Assembly: GCA_017406775.1 (NCBI GenBank)
Contig: JAFQXV010000014.1
Span: 86,962 to 150,961 of the forward strand
Source: Candidatus Saccharimonadota bacterium
GTDB taxonomy: Bacteria; Patescibacteriota; Saccharimonadia; Saccharimonadales; Saccharimonadaceae
DNA length: 64,000 nt
Direction of reading: 5' to 3'
The notes below the pieces were generated by a model. The model searched no databases and had not been told where the DNA came from. It saw only the letters and a list, made by a program, of their open reading frames with translations. The stretch's first letter is position 1. Every line of letters starts with the position of its first letter. A program made the translations under genes and the position numbers. Positions 51,161-59,978 of this stretch are shown here, in pieces.

Positions 51161-51829
51161 TTAAAAAGCCCTAATTCTATCAAAAGGGAATATCCTTAAA
51201 GCTACTGGGCCAATAATTCGGCAGTAGGGAATGGTACCAAGACCATTTCTAGAATCCCAAGAATTTGAACCTTCACGATTGTCTCCTGATACAAACAGCT
51301 CGCCTTCTGGCACCGTTAAATCAACTTCTCCAGAAGTATGCTCTTTAGGGCCATCAGTTTCGGAAACTCTCCATTCAGTATCATACACAAAACCGTCCTG
51401 ATGTTCTTCGTTGTAAATTGTCATGACGCCGTCTTTAACCACTACTCTTTCTCCCGGGAAAGCAATCACCCGCTTAATAATATATTGGTCATTTACATTG
51501 GAAGGCACATTACAAGTCATCGGGTTTTTTACTCCCTGCGCTTTATATTCTTTGACCTTTTCTTCGTCTTCGTTAAGAAAAACGATAATTTGACCGCGTT
51601 CTGGCACGTATTCTTGCCCTAAGAAATGAGACCACGATACTGCAGCGCGATTTACTATCACTCTATCATCCTCGTGTAGGGTATTCTCCATACTTCTTCC
51701 TACAACATTGTAAGAACGGTAAACATAGGTATTAAGCAAAACTGTACCGAGTACAATCGCTAAGATAAAAGAAGCCAAGCTAAGCAGGTCTTTTAATAGA
51801 GGATGTTTTTGAAAAAATGTTGCTTCCAT
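51161..51829 (-). CDS. lepB: Signal peptidase I
   Basis: Membrane serine protease that cleaves exported preproteins. The 222-residue enzyme has one N-terminal membrane helix (LLSLASFILAIVLGTVLLNT), catalytic Ser in VVGRSMENTL, catalytic Lys in YIIKRVIAFPGE, and the SGDNREGSNSWDSRNGLG box. The start 51829 (MEATFF) is preferred over 51838 because TGGTATAAT on the minus strand overlaps the latter and ends seven bases before the former. Served substrates include the many secreted proteins of the window. Confidence 0.95.
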   Translation of the reverse strand: MEATFFQKHPLLKDLLSLASFILAIVLGTVLLNTYVYRSYNVVGRSMENTLHEDDRVIVNRAAVSWSHFLGQEYVPERGQIIVFLNEDEEKVKEYKAQGVKNPMTCNVPSNVNDQYIIKRVIAFPGERVVVKDGVMTIYNEEHQDGFVYDTEWRVSETDGPKEHTSGEVDLTVPEGELFVSGDNREGSNSWDSRNGLGTIPYCRIIGPVALRIFPFDRIRAF

Positions 51830-51890
51830 ATGGGACATTATACCATTATTTTAAGCTTAATTTAAAATATTTGCTATAATATATATACAT

Positions 51891-52673
51891 ATGGCAGACT
51901 ATGTATTAGCAAGAAAATCCCGTAACATCGCAAGTTCAATTGTGCATGTTTTTTTAAATCTTTTGCTTGGTGTAGGTGCGGTATTAATTACGGTTCTATC
52001 TGGCAGTCCAATTTTGGGTCTGCTTTTAGTGTTGATTTCTAAATGGCGTATTTTTGCCGTTCGTGCACGCTATCTTTGGGTTAACATCAAGGCAAATTTA
52101 GTAGACCTTATCGTTGGTATAAGTATAGTCCTTCTGACTTATTATGCTGGCTCATCATTTTTGGTGGTAGATTTCGTTTTGATGGCAATCTATTCAATCT
52201 GGTTGTTATTTATTAAACCACTTTCTTCCGAGTCAGCTACGCTTGCTCAGTCACTGATAGCTGTGTTTCTAGGTATTTCTGCCGTCACGATTATGTCGGC
52301 AAACGTTAATCCGGCATTATTGGTATTTTTATCATTTCTAATCGGATATGCCGCTAGTCGTCACGTATTAATCCAAAGTGACGCAAAAGATTTTACCTTA
52401 ACCACCCTTGTTTGTGGCTTGGTCTTTGCCGAAGTTGCCTGGCTTTGTTATTCGTGGGAAATCGTATACACTTTTGGCTCCACCGGTATTCGTATTCCTC
52501 AACTTGCAATCATTCTAACCATTTTTGCATTTACATATAACTATGCACGCCAAGCCATGATTAAATACCAAGACGATTTTAGATTTAAACACATCATGGG
52601 GCCAGTAATATTTAGCACTATACTTATAGGTATCATTGTTTTATGTTTTAGCGATCCAATATTTAATATATAA
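51891..52673 (+). CDS. Polytopic membrane protein of unknown function
   Basis: Not recognised. A 260-residue protein with about eight hydrophobic segments (for example LLLGVGAVLITVLSG, LLLVLISKWRIFAVRARYLWVN and FTYNYARQAMIKYQDDFRF at the end). No signature of a transporter was found. It lies 11 bp before htrA, with an AAAGGAGG site for that gene inside the gap, so the two form an operon. Promoter TGCTATAAT ends ten bases before the ATG. Confidence 0.7.
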   Translation: MADYVLARKSRNIASSIVHVFLNLLLGVGAVLITVLSGSPILGLLLVLISKWRIFAVRARYLWVNIKANLVDLIVGISIVLLTYYAGSSFLVVDFVLMAIYSIWLLFIKPLSSESATLAQSLIAVFLGISAVTIMSANVNPALLVFLSFLIGYAASRHVLIQSDAKDFTLTTLVCGLVFAEVAWLCYSWEIVYTFGSTGIRIPQLAIILTIFAFTYNYARQAMIKYQDDFRFKHIMGPVIFSTILIGIIVLCFSDPIFNI

Positions 52674-52684
52674 AAGGAGGAAAA

Positions 52685-53902
52685 ATGGAATCAGAAAAGG
52701 GCGAAATTGTTGCAGCGGAAGAAAAAAAGACATTAGACGATTCTAAAGCGGCACCAAAAGTAGAAAAAACCAAATTAGACACTGGGCGTAGTGGCAATAC
52801 CTTAGCGATCATTTTGTCGGTAATTGCCATTATTTTTGGCGGGTGCGGCTTAACGCTTGGCTGGATGGGGTACGATAAATCCAATACTCCAATCACTTTT
52901 CTCAATAATGGTTCAGATGGAAATTCCGCTAATTTTACAGAAGGATCTATTGCAGACACTGCAAACAAAGTTTCTAAAAGTGTTGTATCTATCGTCACCT
53001 CTACCAAAGTCAGAAATTATTTTGGTCAAAGTTTTGACTCGGCTGCGGCTGGCACTGGCATCATTGCCACCAGTGATGGTTATATTTTAACTAATAAGCA
53101 TGTAATTAATGGCGCTACTAATGTTACTGTTATTTTGGACGATGGTACTACCTATGAGGATGTAGAAGTGGTTGCTACTGATCCATTAAACGATGTTGCC
53201 TATCTCAAAATTAAGGATGTATCCGACTTACCTGCGGCCACGCTTGGAGATTCCAAAACTATACATGTTGGCCAACAGGTGATTGCCATTGGCAACGCAT
53301 TAGGTGAATACCAAAACACTGTTACGGCAGGTATCATTTCTGGCACTGGACGTTCCGTTACTGCCTCTGATAGTACCGGCACCAATGCAGAAACTCTTAC
53401 CGATATGATTCAAACCGATGCGGCCATTAATTCTGGCAATTCTGGCGGCCCTCTAGTAAACGCCGCTGGAGAAGTCATTGGCATTAATACCGCTACTAGT
53501 GCTTCGGCCGAAAACATGGGTTTTGCCATTCCAATTTCCAGCGTTAAAGGTATGCTTAAACAGCTTACTGATACTGGCAAGGCGGAGCGCACTTACCTGG
53601 GTGTTTACAGCGTAGAGATTACTCCGGAAGTAGCTAAGAGTTATAATTTGCCAGTAGAATCCGGAGCGTATATCTATAGCCAGTCTAGCTACTCCGCTAT
53701 AGCTAAAGATAGCCCCGCCGCTAAAGCCGGACTTAAGGATAAAGATATCGTTACTAAGATCAACGGGGTAGAAGTTGGCGCCGCCGGCTCCCTAGCTAGC
53801 TTAATTGGTGAATACAAACCCGGTGATACCGTACAGCTTACTGTTATTCGTGAAGGCAAAGAAACCGCTATTAACGTTACGTTGGCGGGTTATCCAGAAT
53901 AA
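52685..53902 (+). CDS. HtrA/DegP-type serine protease
   Basis: Extracytoplasmic quality-control protease. The 405-residue protein has a membrane anchor (about residues 42-65), a trypsin-like domain with catalytic His in ILTNKHVINGATNV, Asp in DPLNDVAYLKI and Ser in NSGNSGGPLVNAAGEVIGIN, and one C-terminal PDZ domain (about 305-400). It is anchored like DegS/HtrA of Gram-positives. It overlaps prmC, on the other strand, by 26 bp. Confidence 0.95.
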   Translation: MESEKGEIVAAEEKKTLDDSKAAPKVEKTKLDTGRSGNTLAIILSVIAIIFGGCGLTLGWMGYDKSNTPITFLNNGSDGNSANFTEGSIADTANKVSKSVVSIVTSTKVRNYFGQSFDSAAAGTGIIATSDGYILTNKHVINGATNVTVILDDGTTYEDVEVVATDPLNDVAYLKIKDVSDLPAATLGDSKTIHVGQQVIAIGNALGEYQNTVTAGIISGTGRSVTASDSTGTNAETLTDMIQTDAAINSGNSGGPLVNAAGEVIGINTATSASAENMGFAIPISSVKGMLKQLTDTGKAERTYLGVYSVEITPEVAKSYNLPVESGAYIYSQSSYSAIAKDSPAAKAGLKDKDIVTKINGVEVGAAGSLASLIGEYKPGDTVQLTVIREGKETAINVTLAGYPE

Positions 53903-54527
53903 AAACCAAGGTAAACCCCCGCACTTCGTAGAGAGAATAATTGTGACTAAAAGAGTAATCAATTATTCTCTCGTGTTGGCATGGGTCAGCCTCCAAGATA
54001 AGATATTTAGTTTTTCGTTTGGCAGCCTGGCTTATTAGTTGTTTAATTAAAGCTAGTCCGCCATCTTCAGCGTATAAGGCAATCGCCGGCTCGTGTGACA
54101 AGGCCTTTTTATCTACCCAGTCCCAATTAGCGTCTACGTATGGCAAATTTGCCACGATGATGTCAAAATCACTATTAATATTATTAAGTAGATCCGATTT
54201 TATAAAATTAACATCCGCGCTAAATTCACGAGCGTTCGTTTGCGCTACCATTAAGGCTTTTTCGGAAATATCAGATGCGCTTACCTCGGCCTCTAGGATT
54301 TCTTTTTTGATCGTAACCGCAATACAGCCAGACCCAGTGCCCACGTCCAGAATCTTGCAGTTTTTTGGCAACCTAGCTTTTGCCGGCTTTACACCTGGAA
54401 GATATGGTTTGCCAACTAAGTTAAGCACGGCGTCAATAATCATCTCCGTCTCAGGGCGGGGAATCAAAACATCTGGCGTAATAGTAAAATCACGTCCGTA
54501 AAAATTAACCTTGGAGCCCTCGCTCAT
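53877..54527 (-). CDS. prmC: Release-factor glutamine methyltransferase PrmC, short form
   Basis: Methylates the GGQ glutamine of RF1/RF2. The 216-residue protein has the SAM-binding motif [19 protein letters not shown] and the catalytic NLPY in [12 protein letters not shown]. The helical N-terminal domain that normally binds the release factor (about 70 residues) is almost absent; it starts with [28 protein letters not shown]. It overlaps prfA by 23 bp, the classical prfA-prmC pairing. Confidence 0.92.
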   Translation of the reverse strand: MSEGSKVNFYGRDFTITPDVLIPRPETEMIIDAVLNLVGKPYLPGVKPAKARLPKNCKILDVGTGSGCIAVTIKKEILEAEVSASDISEKALMVAQTNAREFSADVNFIKSDLLNNINSDFDIIVANLPYVDANWDWVDKKALSHEPAIALYAEDGGLALIKQLISQAAKRKTKYLILEADPCQHERIIDYSFSHNYSLYEVRGFTLVFILDNPPT

Positions 54528-55542
54528 GTTTGGTTAGCTCCTGGATAATATCATCAATGTCTCCATTCATCACTGCTGGAATATTACTGCGAGAATAATG
54601 AATACGATGATCTGTTACCCTATCCTGTGGGAAATTATAGGTGCGAATTTTTTCGCTCCTATCGCCTGTGCCAATTAGCGATTTCCGTGCCTCGGAGGCG
54701 TTTTTAAGTTCTTCTTCCTTCTTTTTCTCAAGTAATCTGGAGCGTAAAATATTCATCGCTTTAACACGGTTTTGCTGTTGGCTGCGTTCGTCCTGCATTG
54801 CTACGACTATACCGGTAGGAATATGTGTAATGCGTACTGCTGAATCAGTAGTATTTACGCCCTGGCCACCATGCCCGCCTGAGCGATAAATATCTATCCT
54901 GAGATCTTCTGGGTTAATTTCTAGTTCCTGCTCGGATGCTTCAGGCAATACTGCCACAGTTACGGTAGAGGTATGGATTCGTCCCTGCGATTCGGTTACT
55001 GGCACGCGCTGTACGCGGTGCACGCCGCCCTCGAATTTAAGTTGGCCATAGGCATTATCCCCAGATATTTTAAATATTACTTCCTTAGTGCCACCAGCCT
55101 CGTTCAAATTTTCCGAAATTAACTCAGACTTTAGTCCGTGTGTTTCGGCGTATTTTAAGTACATACGATGCAGCTCTCCTGCAAACAGGGAAGCTTCATC
55201 GCCACCTGCACCAGCACGTATTTCTACGATGGCTGGTTTATCGTCTGCTGGGTCTCGCGGGATCAAAAGCTCTTCTAGCTCTGCTTTAGATGATGCGATT
55301 TGTTCTTTTAAATTAGCTACATCTTCTTTGGCGATTTCGCCTAATTCTGGATCACTAACCAAAGCTTCCGCCTCTGTTAAACTTGTGGAAAAATGTTCAA
55401 TTTTTTTACTCAATTCCAAAATTTCCCGTAGCACTGTAGCGCGTTTACTTTTTGCGGCAAAATCAGGCGTGGCATACGCTTCCGGCTGCGCCAAAAACTC
55501 TTCAATCTCTTTTAATTCCTTTTTGCTCTTTTCTAAATCCAT
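54505..55542 (-). CDS. prfA: Peptide chain release factor 1
   Basis: Recognises UAA/UAG and releases the peptide. The 345-residue protein has the codon-recognition PxT region ([21 protein letters not shown] here) and the catalytic GGQ in [27 protein letters not shown] on the minus strand ends seven bases before the ATG, so the transcript is leaderless. UGA reading depends on RF2, which is not in this window. Confidence 0.97.
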   Translation of the reverse strand: MDLEKSKKELKEIEEFLAQPEAYATPDFAAKSKRATVLREILELSKKIEHFSTSLTEAEALVSDPELGEIAKEDVANLKEQIASSKAELEELLIPRDPADDKPAIVEIRAGAGGDEASLFAGELHRMYLKYAETHGLKSELISENLNEAGGTKEVIFKISGDNAYGQLKFEGGVHRVQRVPVTESQGRIHTSTVTVAVLPEASEQELEINPEDLRIDIYRSGGHGGQGVNTTDSAVRITHIPTGIVVAMQDERSQQQNRVKAMNILRSRLLEKKKEEELKNASEARKSLIGTGDRSEKIRTYNFPQDRVTDHRIHYSRSNIPAVMNGDIDDIIQELTKHERGLQG

Positions 55543-55563
55543 ATAGCCTATTATACCATGAAA

Positions 55564-55672
55564 GGTGATTAATAGTACTTCTCAGGGGCATCCGCAGTTG
55601 CTACGAGGACGAAGCGAGGAGCCCCGTAAAGACGGGCGCGACGAGCGTCCCCGAGAAATACTATTAATCACC
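55564..55672. repeat. Palindromic element between divergent prfA and tRNA-Val
   Basis: Arms ggtgattaatagtacttctc (55564-55583) and its partner (about 55653-55672) pair with one mismatch, with aggggc/gtcccc continuing inside. The core has gccccgtaaagacgggcgcg (55621-55640), one mismatch from the argS and ileS copies. Symmetry runs into both TATAAT boxes (prfA and tRNA-Val). Confidence 0.93.
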
Positions 55673-55678
55673 GAAGTA

Positions 55679-55687
55679 TGTTATAAT
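55679..55687 (+). promoter_or_regulatory. Extended -10 promoter of tRNA-Val
   Basis: TGTTATAAT ends nine bases before the tRNA 5' end. Confidence 0.7.
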
Positions 55688-55696
55688 AACACTAAT

Positions 55697-55773
55697 GGGG
55701 ATTTAGCTCAGTTGGCTAGAGCGTACGATTCACATTCGTAAGGTCACAGGTTCAAGCCCTGTAATCCCCACCA
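55697..55773 (+). tRNA. tRNA-Val (anticodon CAC)
   Basis: A 77-nt cloverleaf with encoded CCA. Acceptor GGGGATT pairs with AATCCCC, D arm GCTC/GAGC, anticodon stem TACGA/TCGTA with loop TTCACAT (CAC), T arm ACAGG/CCTGT. Transcribed with sufC downstream. Confidence 0.94.
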
Positions 55774-55820
55774 GAAGGATGCATAATAAATTTTTCACTA
55801 CGGTGATGTAGCCCAGATAG

Positions 55821-56516
55821 ATGTTGAAGTTGAACAAAATTAGTTTTACTACCGGTGGGTCTAGGAAAATCCTAGACTCTATTTCGCTGAAAGTGCGAAG
55901 TGGTGAGTTTTTAGTAATTACCGGACCAAACGGTAGCGGAAAATCTACGCTTGCGCAAATTATCATTGGTATCAAAAACCCCACCAGCGGCCAGATAATT
56001 TATAATAAAACAGATATTACTAATTTATCGATTACTGAGCGTGCGAAGATGGGTATCGCCTTTTCTTTTCAACAACCAGTAAAATTCAAGGGAGTCAAAG
56101 TTTATGATTTACTAAACGTCGCTAGTGGCGCAATGATGGAAAAAGCCGAGGCCGGGAAATACTTGGAAAAAGTCGGCTTAAATCCAGAACAATATTTGCT
56201 TCGCGAAGTAAACGATAAACTTTCTGGTGGGGAATTAAAGCGTATCGAAATTGCCACTGTTTTAGCTAGAGACGCCAAAGTCCTGATTTTTGACGAGCCC
56301 GAAGCCGGTATCGACCTCTGGAGTTTTGAAAACCTCACCAAAGTATTCAAAAAACTAAAAGCTGAGAAAAAAACTATCATTGTTATTTCCCATCAAGAAC
56401 GCATTCTAAAAATTGCTGATAAGATTGTGATACTAGAAAACGGTAAAATTGAGGCGGAAGGCGCGCCAGAAAAAATCTTATCACAAATTACGGGAGCAAA
56501 TTATGGAATTAACTGA
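55821..56516 (+). CDS. sufC: Fe-S cluster assembly ATPase SufC
   Basis: ATPase of the SUF iron-sulfur scaffold. The 231-residue protein has Walker A (GPNGSGKST), Q-loop (FSFQQPVKFKGV), signature LSGGELKRIEI and the SufC-type Walker B (VLIFDEPEAGIDLWS). It overlaps sufB by 14 bp. [4Fe-4S] supply would serve NrdG. SufS/SufU are not in the window. Confidence 0.95.
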   Translation: MLKLNKISFTTGGSRKILDSISLKVRSGEFLVITGPNGSGKSTLAQIIIGIKNPTSGQIIYNKTDITNLSITERAKMGIAFSFQQPVKFKGVKVYDLLNVASGAMMEKAEAGKYLEKVGLNPEQYLLREVNDKLSGGELKRIEIATVLARDAKVLIFDEPEAGIDLWSFENLTKVFKKLKAEKKTIIVISHQERILKIADKIVILENGKIEAEGAPEKILSQITGANYGIN

Positions 56517-57426
56517 CGAGGAAAGACAAATATTCTGTGAAGTAGCAGACACGTTTGAAGTCCCCGAGGGCGCCTACAATTTTCGTGTCAATGGCAAATC
56601 CGTTGGTCGAAAATCCACTAAAAATATCAACGTGGTTCCCAAGGAAGGCGGTAGAGGTCTAGACATTTATATCAAAAAGGGCACCAAGAACGAAACCGTA
56701 CACATTCCTGTAGCTATATCTGTAACAGGTCTCAAAGAAACGGTTTACAATGATTTTCATATTGAAGAAGACGTGGAGGCAACCATTATTGCTGGTTGCG
56801 GTATTTACAACTGCGGTCCAACCGACTCAGTGCACGACGGTGTTCATCGATTTTACGTTGGTAAGAACTCCAAAATTAAATATATTGAAAAACATTATGG
56901 CTTCGGGCAAGGTAGGGGTGGCAAAATTCTAAATCCAACCACGGAAGTTTATCTAGAGCAAGGTGCCACGGCCGAACTTGAAATGGAACAAATCAAAGGC
57001 GTGGATTCAACTATCCGTAAAACCAGCGCTACCGTAGAAGACAATGCTAAAATCTTTGTCAGGGAACGTCTAATGACTCACGGTCGTCAAACCGCCGAGA
57101 GCATATATGATATAGAACTTAACGGCAAGGATTCGGTGGCGGACATCACCTCTCGCTCAGTGGCGCAAGATTTATCAAAACAAACTTTTAAAGCTACCAT
57201 AATAGGGAACAACAAGTGCCGCGGACATTCAGCGTGTGATGCGATTTTAATGGACCAGGCCGAAGTCCACGCTATTCCAGCCCTAGACGCTAAGACTAAA
57301 GATGCGGAACTAATCCACGAAGCCGCTATCGGCAAAATCGCCGGCGACCAACTAACTAAACTTATGACCTTAGGTCTCACCAAAAGCCAAGCCGAATCTA
57401 AAATCATTAATGGATTTTTAGCTTAG
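56503..57426 (+). CDS. SUF scaffold protein SufB/SufD-type
   Basis: A 307-residue SufBD-family beta-helix protein that with SufC forms the Fe-S scaffold. The core carries GRGGKILNPTTEVYLEQGAT, a long beta-helix and the C-terminal SACDAILMDQAEVHAIPALD ... IHEAAIGKIAGDQLTKLMTLGL with Cys, His and Glu residues of SufB type. It is much shorter than E. coli SufB (495). Only one SufBD gene is present, so a homodimer with SufC is likely. Start 56503 is chosen because upstream Met residues lie inside sufC. Confidence 0.9.
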   Translation: MELTDEERQIFCEVADTFEVPEGAYNFRVNGKSVGRKSTKNINVVPKEGGRGLDIYIKKGTKNETVHIPVAISVTGLKETVYNDFHIEEDVEATIIAGCGIYNCGPTDSVHDGVHRFYVGKNSKIKYIEKHYGFGQGRGGKILNPTTEVYLEQGATAELEMEQIKGVDSTIRKTSATVEDNAKIFVRERLMTHGRQTAESIYDIELNGKDSVADITSRSVAQDLSKQTFKATIIGNNKCRGHSACDAILMDQAEVHAIPALDAKTKDAELIHEAAIGKIAGDQLTKLMTLGLTKSQAESKIINGFLA

Positions 57427-57428
57427 TC

Positions 57429-57544
57429 TAGAGCCAAATTAAGTTGCTTGGGACAATTCGGAGGTTACGACCGAGAGTTAGGGCGCGAGCCCCGCGACGG
57501 CGGGCGCGAGCGACCCGTGTCCCAAGCGGCTTAATTTGGTTCTA
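57429..57544. repeat. Palindromic element between sufB and nrdD
   Basis: Arms of 26 bp (57429-57454 with 57519-57544) pair with three mismatches. The core has ttcggaggttacgaccgaga (57457-57476), identical to ileS 44374-44393, and gccccgcgacggcgggcgcg (57489-57508), a variant of the argS core. Confidence 0.93.
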
Positions 57545-57562
57545 AAATAACCATAAAAAGTC

Positions 57563-57616
57563 TTGCAATTCCATATTTAGTGCTATATACTAGTTATCAG
57601 ACACTAAATATAGCGT
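57563..57616 (+). promoter_or_regulatory. nrdD promoter with NrdR-like boxes
   Basis: TTGCAA (57563-57568), 17 bp, TATACT (57586-57591). The 16-mer at 57601-57616 matches the NrdR consensus at 14 of 16; a weaker half-box (ctatata) overlaps the -10 near 57583-57590, about 21 bp away. Repression would block initiation. An AGGAGG site precedes nrdD. Confidence 0.75.
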
Positions 57617-57653
57617 AATAACAAAAACCCTGAACATACGAAGGAGGTATCAA

Positions 57654-59852
57654 ATGTTCAAGAGAATCATCAAACGAGACGGCAAAATCGTAAAGTTTGA
57701 CCCAGAAAAAATTACCGAAGCTATTTCCAAAGCTGGCCTTGCTACTGAAGAATTTAAGGCAGATCGCGCTAAGGCGCTTACCAAAAAAGTCCTAGAAAGG
57801 GCCGCAGAAAAAATCACCGCCAGAACTCCTAATGTAGAGCAAATCCAAGATATTGTCGAAGAAGTTTTGATGGAATCTAGTTTTAAGAAGACCGCCAGAG
57901 CCTATATTCGTTACCGCCAGGAACGTTCTCGCGTTCGTGATGCCAAGTCTGATCTTATGATGATTTATCGTACTATTTCTCATGCTGATGCCTCAGAGGA
58001 TTCCGATATTAAAAGGTCTAATGCTAACGTAGATGGCAACTCCGCTATGGGCAAAATGTTACAGTTTGGCGCCGAAGGTTCTAAGATGTTTGCTAAATCT
58101 GTATTGCTACGCCCAGATATTGCTGCCGCACATGATAACGGTGATATTCACATTCACGATTTAGATTTTTACGCTACCGGCACCCTTACTTGTTGTCAAT
58201 CAGATCCTTTTGTACTTTTTGAAAACGGTGGTTTTAACACTGGCCACGGGCATCTTCGTACGCCAAACTCAATTGGCTCTTATGGTGCTTTGGCGGCCAT
58301 CCTCCTTCAAGCTAACCAAAACGAGCAACACGGCGGTCAGTCCATTCCTAATTTTGATTACGCTATGGCTCCCGGAGTTAACAAATCATTCCGCAAAGCT
58401 TTAAAAAAGAACTTGGCCAAATACAATAAATTTACCAACAAAAAACTCGACCTAGAAATTAATGATAATATTGAATATGGTGATGATAATAAATTAAAGA
58501 AAGCCAAGTGGCCTAAAGAAGTTATAGATGTTTCTAACGAGGACGTAGAACGCGAAACTCTTCAGGCGATGGAGGGCTTTATCCATAATCTTAATACTAT
58601 GCATTCTCGTGCTGGTGCACAGGTGCCATTTACTTCAATCAACTTTGGCACTGATACTACTCCAGCCGGGCGCCTAGTTTCTAAATACCTATTAGAAGCC
58701 ACCGAAAACGGCTTGGGTAAGGGCGAAACCCCTATCTTCCCAATTTCTATTTTTAAAGTTAAAGAGGGCGTAAACTACAATCCAGAAGATCCTAACTATG
58801 ATTTGTTCAAGCGTTCTATGGAAGTATCTGCCAAGCGTCTCTTCCCGAATTTCTGTTTTATTGATGCGCCATATAACCTTAAATATTATAAAAAAGGCGA
58901 TTACCGTACCGAAATTGCCACCATGGGCTGCCGCACTAGAGTATTTGCTTCTATTTTTCCAGAATCAGACGGCATCGTAACTGGACGCGGCAATCTTTCC
59001 TTTACTACAATTAACCTAGTGCGTCTTGGCATTAAACATGGCATTTGCCTTGGCGAGCGTAAAGAAGCAGATTGGGATGGTTTTTATCACGAACTAGACG
59101 AAAAAATGGATCTAGTTAAAGACGAGCTCTTAGAGCGCTTTGAATTCCAGGCCAACCAGCACGTTCGTAACTTCCCATTCTTAATGGGGCAAGGGAACTG
59201 GTTTGGTTCCGAAAAACTTGGACCTAACGATACGCTTCGTGACGTTATCAAACACGGCACTTTATCTATTGGCTTCATTGGCCTTGCCGAAACTCTCGTA
59301 GCGATGACCGGCAAGCATCATGGCGAAGATGAAGATTCCCGTGACTTAGGCCTAGACATTATTACTCATATGCGAGAAAAATGTGATAGCTATAGCAAAA
59401 AATATAAACTAAACTTTAGCTTGCTGGCTACTCCTGCTGAAGGTATTGCTGGGCGCTTTACTAAACTCGATCGTAAAGAGTTTGGCACCATTAAGGGTGT
59501 TACAGATCGTGAATTCTACACCAACTCATTCCACGTACCAGTTTATTACCCAATTTCCGCTTTTGAAAAGATAGAAATAGAGGCCCCTTACCACAATCTA
59601 TGTAACGCTGGTCACATTACATATATTGAATTGGATGGTGACCCATCTCAAAACATTGCGGCCTTTGAATCTGTCATTCGTAAAATGCACGATGAAGGTA
59701 TTGGTTACGGTTCGGTTAACCACCCAGTAGATCGTGATCCAGTCTGTGGCTTTTCTGGTATTATTACCGGCGATCGCTGCCCGCACTGTGGCCGTCTCGA
59801 GGGCGATCTCCCGTTCGAAAAGGTTGTAAGCTGCGCGAAAGGTAATAAGTAG
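57654..59852 (+). CDS. nrdD: Anaerobic ribonucleotide reductase NrdD lacking the glycyl-radical loop
   Basis: Class III enzyme reducing NTPs to dNTPs. The 732-residue protein has an N-terminal ATP cone (KRIIKRDGKIVKFDPEKITEAI) and the barrel (DIHIHDLDFYATGTLTCCQ, GQSIPNFDYAMAPGV, NFCFIDAPYN). It ends with the zinc site CGFSGIITGDRCPHCGRLEG and a short tail, with no RVCGYLG-type radical loop. That loop is found in the protein at 26652-27089. Its stop is followed directly by the nrdG ATG. Transcription is likely controlled by NrdR. Confidence 0.92.
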   Translation: MFKRIIKRDGKIVKFDPEKITEAISKAGLATEEFKADRAKALTKKVLERAAEKITARTPNVEQIQDIVEEVLMESSFKKTARAYIRYRQERSRVRDAKSDLMMIYRTISHADASEDSDIKRSNANVDGNSAMGKMLQFGAEGSKMFAKSVLLRPDIAAAHDNGDIHIHDLDFYATGTLTCCQSDPFVLFENGGFNTGHGHLRTPNSIGSYGALAAILLQANQNEQHGGQSIPNFDYAMAPGVNKSFRKALKKNLAKYNKFTNKKLDLEINDNIEYGDDNKLKKAKWPKEVIDVSNEDVERETLQAMEGFIHNLNTMHSRAGAQVPFTSINFGTDTTPAGRLVSKYLLEATENGLGKGETPIFPISIFKVKEGVNYNPEDPNYDLFKRSMEVSAKRLFPNFCFIDAPYNLKYYKKGDYRTEIATMGCRTRVFASIFPESDGIVTGRGNLSFTTINLVRLGIKHGICLGERKEADWDGFYHELDEKMDLVKDELLERFEFQANQHVRNFPFLMGQGNWFGSEKLGPNDTLRDVIKHGTLSIGFIGLAETLVAMTGKHHGEDEDSRDLGLDIITHMREKCDSYSKKYKLNFSLLATPAEGIAGRFTKLDRKEFGTIKGVTDREFYTNSFHVPVYYPISAFEKIEIEAPYHNLCNAGHITYIELDGDPSQNIAAFESVIRKMHDEGIGYGSVNHPVDRDPVCGFSGIITGDRCPHCGRLEGDLPFEKVVSCAKGNK

Positions 59853-59978
59853 ATGGGGCTTGATGATGTTCGACCCAGGGCAATGCGGAGCGCGGCAGCG
59901 CGAGAGTTAGCGCCGTCCGCCCGTGGCGACGGGCCTGACGGACGCGGCCCTGGGGCGAATATCGCAAGCCCCTACCAC
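59849..59978. repeat. Palindromic element over the nrdD stop / nrdG start
   Basis: Arms of about 33 bp (59849-59881 with 59946-59978) pair with several mismatches around ggggcttg/caagcccc and cccaggg/ccctggg. The centre 59891-59913 resembles argS 14171-14193 (20/23). The left arm contains the nrdD stop codon and the nrdG ATG, so the element supplies the nrdG N-terminus. Confidence 0.9.
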
